DNA from: Candidatus Cloacimonadota bacterium
GTDB taxonomy: Bacteria > Cloacimonadota > Cloacimonadia > Cloacimonadales > Cloacimonadaceae
DNA length: 5,478 nucleotides
NCBI GenBank assembly: GCA_023230795.1
Contig: JALNWR010000173.1
Coordinates: 1 to 5,478, forward strand
Direction of reading: 5' to 3'
A program made the translations under genes and the position numbers. Below, piece by piece: positions 1-5,015 of the stretch (positions are counted from its first letter, which is position 1; every line of letters begins with the position of its first letter). The notes below the pieces were generated by a model. The model was not told the DNA's origin, made no database searches, and saw only the letters and a list, made by a program, of their open reading frames with translations.

Positions 1-5
1 CAAGC

Positions 6-122
6 TTGAAGCCGGCTTTCGCCACCGACAATGAAAGCCCCAATTCTGCGCCATCTGCGCCCTTATCTGCGTGAACTTTACTGAAAGCCAGCTTTCGCAA
101 TCGGGAATGCGAGCCAGATTCT
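6..122. repeat. Degenerate direct repeat pair with palindromic cores
   Basis: Copy one is at 6-47 and copy two at 81-122, about 42 bp each. By eye they match at roughly 31 positions, with small gaps. Each begins with a palindrome: AAGCCGGCTT (9-18, perfect) in copy one, and GAAAGC-CA-GCTTTC (83-96, 6-bp arms, 2-bp loop) in copy two. Both share GCTTTCGC, then AATG, AGCC and ATTCT in order. Three TCTGCG words (45-50, 54-59, 66-71) lie at the end of copy one and in the gap. The pattern resembles dispersed palindromic intergenic repeats; the family is not identified. Confidence 0.55.
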
Positions 123-124
123 TT

Positions 125-294
125 GAAGTAAAAGCGCCTAAATAATTGCTAGTACATGTATAGACTCCGTATGGCGCTTCAACTCCAAACAATCTTCTTT
201 CATGTAAACTCCAATTCAAACTACCTGATTTTTGGAGTCCATACGCCTTTCGACAATCTACATTTACTACCAATCTCTTAGGCGTTTGGACTTC
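125..294. repeat. Imperfect nested inverted repeat
   Basis: The outer arms are 125-141 and 278-294 and pair at 14 of 17 positions, including CGCCTAA (135-141) against TTAGGCG (278-284). An inner pair lies between them: CGTATGG plus ACTCCAAA (168-174 and 182-189, separated by 7 bases) against TTTGGAGT-CCATACG (231-245), so one inner arm carries a 7-bp insertion. A third 7-bp pair, AAGCGCC (132-138) with GGCGCTT (173-179), competes with the outer arms. The word AACTCCAA occurs directly at 181-188 and 207-214. This could be a decayed palindromic element, a miniature element, or chance plus duplication. No flanking target duplication was seen. Confidence 0.45.
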
Positions 295-341
295 AATAAT
301 CCTCCTACCATCTCCCCCCCCCTTGCAAAATCCTCTCCCAA

Positions 342-386
342 ATCCGCGTAAATCCGCCCGATCCGCACAATCCGCGTTCTATCCAC
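342..386. repeat. Clustered ATCCGC short repeats
   Basis: The word ATCCGC occurs at 342-347, 352-357, 361-366 and 370-375, with a variant ATCCAC at 381-386, so the spacing is 9 to 11 bp. The related word TCTGCG recurs at 45-71 at the left end of the window. Such near-decameric runs are frequent in intergenic DNA of several environmental lineages. Their role is unknown and I assign none. Confidence 0.55.
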
Positions 387-421
387 TCCCGATCTTTCAA
401 CCCAATTTCAATTCGCTTTCC

Positions 422-456
422 ACTCGAGCCTACTCGAGCATTCGAGTCATCTCGAG
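422..456. repeat. Cluster of CTCGAG-type palindromes
   Basis: CTCGAG occurs at 423-428, 433-438 and 451-456, and a one-base variant TTCGAG at 441-446. Start-to-start spacing is 10, 8 and 10 bp, so the six-base palindrome comes back about once per helical turn. The cluster is 40 bp beyond the hairpin terminator of the large gene, outside any gene. It may be part of the dispersed repeat mosaic or a cluster of binding sites; the sequence alone does not decide. Confidence 0.5.
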
Positions 457-489
457 TTAAACCTAAGTTAAAATCAAATCCAAGCCTAG

Positions 490-526
490 AGAAAATCCAG
501 GCCGCAAGGAAAATCCCGCGGCCTGG
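490..526 (-). terminator. Rho-independent terminator of surface-protein gene
   Basis: A perfect 9-bp GC-rich stem pairs 497-505 (CCAGGCCGC) with 518-526 (GCGGCCTGG) around a 12-base loop. Read on the minus strand the stem is followed by ATTTTCTC (489-496), a short U-rich tail. The hairpin starts 51 bp past the stop codon of the large minus-strand gene. Stem strength, position and tail fit an intrinsic terminator; the U tract is only moderate. Confidence 0.75.
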
Positions 527-577
527 TATATCTTATGTTTATGGCTAATTCACCATAAACCTTGTAGGTTAGCTATA

Positions 578-3139
578 TTATTTCATGAGCACGGCTTTGC
601 GGCTGAAGCTATCGCCACCGGCATACATACGAACGAAATATACTCCGGTGCTTACGGCCTGGCCGTTCTGGTCTTTTCCGTCCCAGGTGATAGTGTAATC
701 GCCGGGATTCTTGCTGCCCAGATCCACATTTTTGATTATCTGGCCACGGCTGTTGAAGATCACAAAGCGAACCTCGTTGGCTTCAGCCAGACTGTAGCTG
801 ATGGTGGTATTGGGATTGAAGGGGTTCGGATAGATCTGTTTCAGCTCTGTGACCGCCTGAATCTCAGGAACTTCCGGATTTTCGCCTTCATACTTCACAT
901 GGATGGGGCCATGGAAGCTCTCGCTGCCATTTATGTCAGAAACCATCAGCCAGTAATAATAAGTGTCTGCCAAATTCAGTTTCTGGTCCTTGTACACATA
1001 GACCTTTTGGTCTGCGGTATTTGTAGCATTGATTAAGGGGCTGATCTGCTGGGCATTGGCCAGATCATTATCGGTATTGCGATATACGTAGAAGCCCAAT
1101 ACACCAGTCTCAGACTGGGTAACCCAGGTGAGCATAACGTTGTTATTCGCAGTAAATACGGCTGTGAAGGAGGAGAGCTCGACGGGGAGGGTGGAATTGT
1201 CATTCATAATCACCACCACATCACCCTTGGCATCGAAATTTACATTTTCAAACAGATGACTGCTGTTTATAGCGTCAACAATCCCTTCGAGGAGCATTGC
1301 TCCAGGAGTAACCAACCAACAATACCAGTCAATATTGCCATATGTAGAAGGTCTGTTCACTAAGACATCATGTATGCCTGTAGCGCTAATCGTATAAATC
1401 ACAGCTGGGAAACCGGTGTCGGGTCCCAGTAAAGAATCTGGAATATCTCCACCTTCGGTAACGATAGCACCCGTAGCAGTTCCATCGTCGTTTATCACGA
1501 TCTGGGAAGTTGCAGCAAGTGTGGTAACGGTAATTTCATTGGAATTGCCACTTAACTGATCATAAGCATCTTTTGCACGTACTAGATAATAATATGTGGT
1601 TTCGGGATCAAGACCGGTGATATTGTAAGTGAGCACATCGCCGACATTTTTGTTTTCGAATCCGGTGAGGTAGGTACTGCTGGTGCCGCCCGCCATTGTG
1701 TGAGAGCCGAGATAATCCAAGGTATCAATAGGATACTCATCCCAGTCGCCAGCGTTATAAGCAGTGGTCGGTGAATTAACAGTCGCTTTTCTTACCAAGG
1801 TTGTGTCTTCTCCCCACATCGCTACCTGGTCTACTACTCCGACGACATCAATTTGGTTCCCTTGATAATACAAGGCTACAGCATCGTTACCATTGAAAGT
1901 GACCACACTTTGATTAGTGTCATTTGCCAAAGCCAAAATTGTGGCATTGGCAGAGCTATTAGCAGTGATGAAAACTCCATTCGGTTCCAAAGTGCCACTA
2001 AGAATCAGTTCATTACCAAAATCTCCTGATCCATTAGTCTGTTTTTTAAGACTGTAATCGGATAGATCCACTGCGGAGCCAGTGCCATTATAAATCTCAA
2101 TCGCCTTATTATAGCCGCCTCCTTCGATATACTCAGAGATAAACAGGTCGGTAGCACTTGCTCCGGTAGTCTTAGTATAAACATCCAGGTAATAGCCGGT
2201 AGCGCCGTTTACGGAATCCCAGTTTGCGTTAAAGCTGGCATCAGTGATAGCTGAGGCTGCGGTAGCTACTGGAGCAACAGGAGCAGCTGGTGTAGTTACT
2301 TCCCCGCTACACGTAACGATTTTGTCATCCGCTCCGGTTGAGGTAGCAGTGATATATTGATCGTTATAATCGCCAATATCCAGTCCGGCTTTGAGACGAA
2401 CATAGATAGTGGTGCTTTCTATTGTGCCACTGGCTTGAGTAAGAACGATAGGATCGGTGTGCACAAACGAGCCAGCAGTTCCCTCGGAGATTTCATAAGC
2501 TGCGGGAGCACTGATGCTGATACCATGCGTAAGATTCAAGCCGCTTACGGCAAAACTTTGCTCAGCGGAAGGACCGCTATTATGTTCATAGTTGAAGTCT
2601 GTGAGGGTGGCAGGAATTACAGATATCACGGGAGTGGAAGAAGCGAAAGCTGTCCATGATATATCATCGACTATTACTTGTTTAGATGTAATATTTTTGA
2701 TTTCGATAGTTATATCCCCTGCGATATTTATACCGTTAACAGCGAATATGTGTTCGTCAAAGTCATCAAAGGGAGTGCTTTTTCCTTTTGAGACACCGTT
2801 AATAAAAAGCTCGACTTGACGACTTCCACCGCCTGTAAAGCCTTTATATAGCTTCACACTAAAGTCACCAATCCCGCCACCGATAGTGCTGGACGACACT
2901 GCGCTGTTATCAGCTACGCGTCTGAGCATTAGGGCTTTACCAACAATGCCAGAGTTATTTGCATCACCATTTTCATCTCTGGATTCGACGTATGACCATG
3001 TAATGTCATTGTTTCCAACGAAACTACTTGTAGCATAACCACTGCTGGCATTCGAATTTGTGAAGTCTTCGAGACCTTGTCCCCAAGCCATACCAACCAG
3101 TAGTAGGCTCAGCGTAAATAAGAAAAACATCTTTTTCAT
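578..3139 (-). CDS. Secreted multidomain protein, T9SS-type C-terminal domain
   Basis: This is an 853-residue exported protein, probably surface-bound or released. Residues 1-20 form a signal peptide: KK, a hydrophobic core, then AWG before a likely cleavage site. Residues 22-162 resemble a beta-rich jelly-roll region ending in VDDISW. Residues 170-281 look like an Ig-like repeat (SGPSAEQSF, AAYEIS, IYVRLKAG, VTCSGEV). A fibronectin III-like domain is split into 284-325 and 487-541 by a lamin-tail-like domain at 329-482 (LFISEYIEGG, KAIEIYNGTG, NGNDAVALY, DVVGVVDQV, TLVRKATV, YLGSHTM). Residues 544-649 are unrecognised. Residues 652-751 form another fibronectin-like module starting LPVELSSF. 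Residues 764-853 are a FlgD-like C-terminal sorting domain with YPNPFNP at 770-776, TWDGKDQNG and a basic end (SRKAVLMK). Family knowledge ties this tail to type IX secretion in Bacteroidota; its use here is inferred. I saw no catalytic motif, so adhesion or scaffold roles are guesses. The start at 3139 is chosen over an in-frame ATG at 3202 because it has the ribosome site and opens directly into the signal peptide. Confidence 0.9.
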   Translation of the reverse strand: MKKMFFLFTLSLLLVGMAWGQGLEDFTNSNASSGYATSSFVGNNDITWSYVESRDENGDANNSGIVGKALMLRRVADNSAVSSSTIGGGIGDFSVKLYKGFTGGGSRQVELFINGVSKGKSTPFDDFDEHIFAVNGINIAGDITIEIKNITSKQVIVDDISWTAFASSTPVISVIPATLTDFNYEHNSGPSAEQSFAVSGLNLTHGISISAPAAYEISEGTAGSFVHTDPIVLTQASGTIESTTIYVRLKAGLDIGDYNDQYITATSTGADDKIVTCSGEVTTPAAPVAPVATAASAITDASFNANWDSVNGATGYYLDVYTKTTGASATDLFISEYIEGGGYNKAIEIYNGTGSAVDLSDYSLKKQTNGSGDFGNELILSGTLEPNGVFITANSSANATILALANDTNQSVVTFNGNDAVALYYQGNQIDVVGVVDQVAMWGEDTTLVRKATVNSPTTAYNAGDWDEYPIDTLDYLGSHTMAGGTSSTYLTGFENKNVGDVLTYNITGLDPETTYYYLVRAKDAYDQLSGNSNEITVTTLAATSQIVINDDGTATGAIVTEGGDIPDSLLGPDTGFPAVIYTISATGIHDVLVNRPSTYGNIDWYCWLVTPGAMLLEGIVDAINSSHLFENVNFDAKGDVVVIMNDNSTLPVELSSFTAVFTANNNVMLTWVTQSETGVLGFYVYRNTDNDLANAQQISPLINATNTADQKVYVYKDQKLNLADTYYYWLMVSDINGSESFHGPIHVKYEGENPEVPEIQAVTELKQIYPNPFNPNTTISYSLAEANEVRFVIFNSRGQIIKNVDLGSKNPGDYTITWDGKDQNGQAVSTGVYFVRMYAGGDSFSRKAVLMK

Positions 3140-3143
3140 AATT

Positions 3144-3149
3144 CCTCCC
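3144..3149 (-). promoter_or_regulatory. Ribosome binding site fixing the 3139 start
   Basis: On the minus strand GGGAGG lies four bases before the ATG at 3139-3137. The upstream in-frame ATG at 3202 lacks such a site and would put 21 residues in front of the signal peptide, so this site decides the start. Confidence 0.75.
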
Positions 3150-3201
3150 AGAATTTGTGTTTTATCGGTTTTAGTAAATAATAGTTTTAGACTATAATGC
3201 A

Positions 3202-3229
3202 ATTATTTGAGAGCGGAGATTCCTGTCAA
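3202..3229 (-). promoter_or_regulatory. Candidate sigma-70-like promoter for surface-protein gene
   Basis: Read on the minus strand, TTGACA (3229-3224) is followed after 16 bp by AATAAT (3207-3202), which differs from the consensus -10 at one base. Transcription would start near 3195, giving a leader of about 55 bases before the ATG. A run of eight A on the same strand (3255-3248) sits upstream of the -35 box, where an UP element would lie. A second -10-like word, TATAGT (3196-3191), has no well-spaced -35. Promoter rules in this lineage are not well known to me, so this is a candidate only. Confidence 0.4.
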
Positions 3230-3270
3230 GTGCTTATTCCTGATTTCTTTTTTTTATGGGCTGGTCGGTG

Positions 3271-3360
3271 TTTGCTGCCTGAAATAGTATCACTCAAGCC
3301 GTTGTGTAGCTTTTATTTGCTATCTGAAATAGCGTCCCAGGACTTAAGCTGTTGTATGTC
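3271..3360. repeat. Diverged tandem direct repeat, about 45-bp offset
   Basis: Copy one (3271-3310) and copy two (3316-3360) begin with TTTGCT, share CTGAAATAG exactly, and continue with an ACTYAAGCYGTTGT block. Copy two has about five extra bases (CCAGG) before that block. By eye 17 of the first 21 positions and 14 of the last 19 match. The divergence suggests an old duplication; no function is evident. Confidence 0.5.
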
Positions 3361-3377
3361 GATGCGGGACGCATCGA
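3359..3377. other. Perfect 8-bp hairpin with GGA loop
   Basis: TCGATGCG (3359-3366) pairs perfectly with CGCATCGA (3370-3377) around a 3-base loop. No T run follows on either strand, so it is not a clear intrinsic terminator. It adjoins the right end of the tandem repeat and may be the palindromic core of a dispersed repeat unit. Confidence 0.5.
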
Positions 3378-3411
3378 ATCCAGCAGGTAGCCCATCCAGC
3401 AAGGAGAGCTA

Positions 3412-3499
3412 CTTGAAAACCTGAAAACTTCAAAACCTGAAAACTTCAAAACTTCAAAACTTCAAAACCTGAAAACTTCAAAACTTCAAAACCTGAAAA
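3412..3499. repeat. Eleven-unit array of an 8-bp tandem repeat
   Basis: Eleven contiguous octamers without indels fill 88 bp. Two variants dominate: CTTCAAAA (units 3, 5, 6, 7, 9, 10) and CCTGAAAA (units 2, 4, 8, 11). Unit 1 is the intermediate CTTGAAAA. The variants differ at positions 2 and 4 together, and the order is H-B-A-B-A-A-A-B-A-A-B. Each B-to-A junction makes a small TGAA-AAC-TTCA inverted repeat. Copy number could vary by slippage. The array lies outside genes, between the mutase end and the surface-protein promoter. Confidence 0.85.
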
Positions 3500-3583
3500 C
3501 CCCTCTTCTCTCTTTTCCCGAACCCGCAGTTAATTCGCTTTTAACTCAAGTTCAAAGCAAGATCGGCAAAAGAGCAATAGCCA

Positions 3584-3618
3584 TGCCTTATATCTGGTTT
3601 ACACCGTTATATAAGGCA
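3584..3618 (-). terminator. Hairpin after the phosphomannomutase gene
   Basis: TGCCTTATAT (3584-3593) pairs perfectly with ATATAAGGCA (3609-3618) around a 15-base loop. It begins 21 bp past the mutase stop in the direction of transcription. The stem is AU-rich and no proper U run follows (the nearest is TTTT at 3568-3571), so it may be a weak terminator or a 3'-end stabilising hairpin. Confidence 0.45.
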
Positions 3619-3639
3619 CAGCTTTTCCTGGAAAAATTA

Positions 3640-4992
3640 CTACAGATACTTCTTGATTTTACTTTCCACCAGGGCTTGGATTTCCAGCATGCGGGCCTGG
3701 GTGGTGGCTTCATAACGGGTTACCAGAACCGGCGTGGTATTTGAGGCGCGGATCAGTCCCCAGCCGTCTGCGAAAGTGATGCGGGCGCCATCGATATCGT
3801 TCACGTCGTAGCCTTCGTTTTTGAATTCTTCGCAGACCTTGTGCACCACTTCAAATTTGCGGCTATCTTCGCACTTGGTATGCAGTTCCGGAGTGTTGTA
3901 GAGTTTGGGTTGATCGGCCAGATACTGGCTTACGGGCACATCGGTCTTGGCCACTACTTCGACAAAGCGGCAGCTGGCATAGATGGCATCGTCAAAGCCC
4001 AGATAGCGGTCTGCCAGGAATATATGGCCACTCATTTCTCCGGCAAATTCCACTCCCAGCTCTTTCATGTGCATCTTGATATTGGCGTGTCCGGTTTTGT
4101 ACATAATGGCCTTACCGCCGCGGGCTTTGATATCGTCATAGAGATTTTTGGAGCATTTCACGTCGGCGATGATGGTTTTGCCGTGATTGGTAGCCAGATA
4201 GTCTCGGGCCAGGATATTTAGGGTTTGATCGCCAAAGAGCATTTTCCCTTTTTCATCTACCACTCCGATGCGGTCTGCATCTCCATCCAGGCCTATGCCG
4301 AGCTCATATTCAGCTTCTACTACGGCTCGTGAGAGGTCCACCATGTTCTTTTCCACGGTGGGATCGGGGTGATGATTTGGAAAATCGCCATCGGGATCGC
4401 AATACATTTCTATCACTTCACAGCCGGCGCGGCGCAGGATTTCGGGCAGATAGGGTCCGCCCATGCCATTGCCACCATCTACTATTACCTTTACCGGACG
4501 CTGAATCTTGATATGATCGCTTACATAATCTATGTAATCAGCTTCGATGCTGTCGTTTTGTTTCAAACTGCCTTTGCCGCTAATGAAATCTTCGGCCAGG
4601 ATCAGCTTCAAGAGCTTCTGCAGGTCTTCGGCATAGAAGCTGTTTAGGCCCAGATTCAGTTTGCAGCCGTTGTATTGAGAGGGATTGTGGGAAGCGGTAA
4701 TCATCGCTCCCGCATCCTGTTTCAATCTCCAGATGGCAAAATACAGGATCGGAGTGGCTACCGTGCCGATATCCGTAACGTCGCAGCCCGCTTCGGTGGC
4801 ACCCTTGATAAAAGCATCCATAAATTCCCGGGTGCTGTGACGCACGTCTCCACCTATCACGATGTTCTTCAATCCTTTGCTTTGGAGTATGCTGGCAAAG
4901 CCTTTGCCGATCAGGTAATAACTTTCGGCGTTTAACTGTTCACCCACTATTCCGCGGATATCATACTGTCTGAATACTTCACTTTTAATCAT
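3640..4992 (-). CDS. Phosphomannomutase/phosphoglucomutase
   Basis: This is a 450-residue cytoplasmic enzyme of the alpha-D-phosphohexomutase superfamily, close in length to AlgC/ManB types. It interconverts hexose 6-phosphates and 1-phosphates through a phosphoserine, feeding GDP-mannose, UDP-glucose or related sugar-nucleotide synthesis. All four family landmarks are present. FRQYDIRG lies at 7-14. TASHNP at 99-104 has Ser101 as the phosphoserine. DGDADR at 236-241 is the magnesium loop with Asp236, Asp238 and Asp240. GEMSGH at 318-323 is the sugar-recognition loop, and RASNTTP at 415-421 is the phosphate-binding loop. The GEMSGH and RASNTTP pattern fits the PMM/PGM group more than phosphoglucosamine mutase (GlmM). 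Whether mannose or glucose phosphate is preferred cannot be read from sequence. A GAGG ribosome site lies seven bases before the ATG. The rdgB-like gene ends 23 bp upstream, so it is probably co-transcribed. The reading frame is intact. Confidence 0.93.
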   Translation of the reverse strand: MIKSEVFRQYDIRGIVGEQLNAESYYLIGKGFASILQSKGLKNIVIGGDVRHSTREFMDAFIKGATEAGCDVTDIGTVATPILYFAIWRLKQDAGAMITASHNPSQYNGCKLNLGLNSFYAEDLQKLLKLILAEDFISGKGSLKQNDSIEADYIDYVSDHIKIQRPVKVIVDGGNGMGGPYLPEILRRAGCEVIEMYCDPDGDFPNHHPDPTVEKNMVDLSRAVVEAEYELGIGLDGDADRIGVVDEKGKMLFGDQTLNILARDYLATNHGKTIIADVKCSKNLYDDIKARGGKAIMYKTGHANIKMHMKELGVEFAGEMSGHIFLADRYLGFDDAIYASCRFVEVVAKTDVPVSQYLADQPKLYNTPELHTKCEDSRKFEVVHKVCEEFKNEGYDVNDIDGARITFADGWGLIRASNTTPVLVTRYEATTQARMLEIQALVESKIKKYL

Positions 4993-5015
4993 ATAAAAAC
5001 CTCTTTTCCTTTGTC

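Larger units (their letters stand above)
1..577. other. Repeat-rich spacer without a credible gene
   Basis: This spacer lies downstream of the large surface-protein gene. It contains, from left to right, a pair of degenerate direct repeats with palindromic cores, a nested imperfect inverted repeat, a run of nine C (314-322), clustered ATCCGC words, clustered CTCGAG words, a short AT-rich stretch and the terminator of the neighbouring gene. On the minus strand the frame from 378 down to 1 has no stop codon for 126 codons, but no ATG with a ribosome binding site opens it. Part of its translation is simply the short repeats read as ADxAD-type peptides. I favour a non-coding mosaic of dispersed repeats; a gene fragment reading off the left edge remains possible. 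Confidence 0.6.
3230..3639. other. Structured intergenic spacer
   Basis: This spacer separates the phosphomannomutase gene (upstream in transcription) from the promoter of the surface-protein gene. It holds a T8 run (3248-3255), a diverged tandem pair (3271-3360), a perfect hairpin (3359-3377), and a second 8-bp hairpin with one G-T pair (3384-3391 with 3408-3415). It also has ATCCAGCA repeated at 3378-3385 and 3394-3401, the octamer array (3412-3499), a pyrimidine-rich stretch (3500-3518) and a hairpin near the mutase stop. A 75-codon plus-strand open frame crosses it but overlaps the repeats and has no ribosome site, so I do not call a gene. Confidence 0.6.

Noticed and set aside
125..294. 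The inverted repeat as a complete insertion sequence.
   Set aside because: It is only about 170 bp, encodes no transposase, and no target-site duplication was seen outside the arms.
2357..2819. Plus-strand open frames of 75 to 100 codons opposite the surface-protein gene.
   Set aside because: They are antisense to a clearly coding frame with recognised domains and have no independent support.
3140..3202. The upstream ATG at 3202 as start of the surface protein.
   Set aside because: It lacks a ribosome site, would put a polar stretch ahead of the signal peptide and falls in the candidate -10 box.
3197..3424. A 75-codon plus-strand open frame in the middle spacer.
   Set aside because: It has no ribosome site, overlaps the diverged tandem repeat, the hairpins and the start of the octamer array, and shows no protein-like domain pattern.
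3412..3499. The octamer array as a CRISPR array or replication-origin iterons.
   Set aside because: The units are contiguous 8-mers without spacers, and no cas genes, DnaA-box cluster or replication gene is nearby.
3841..4935. Several plus-strand open frames opposite the phosphomannomutase gene.
   Set aside because: They mirror the codon pattern of a well-recognised enzyme gene on the other strand.
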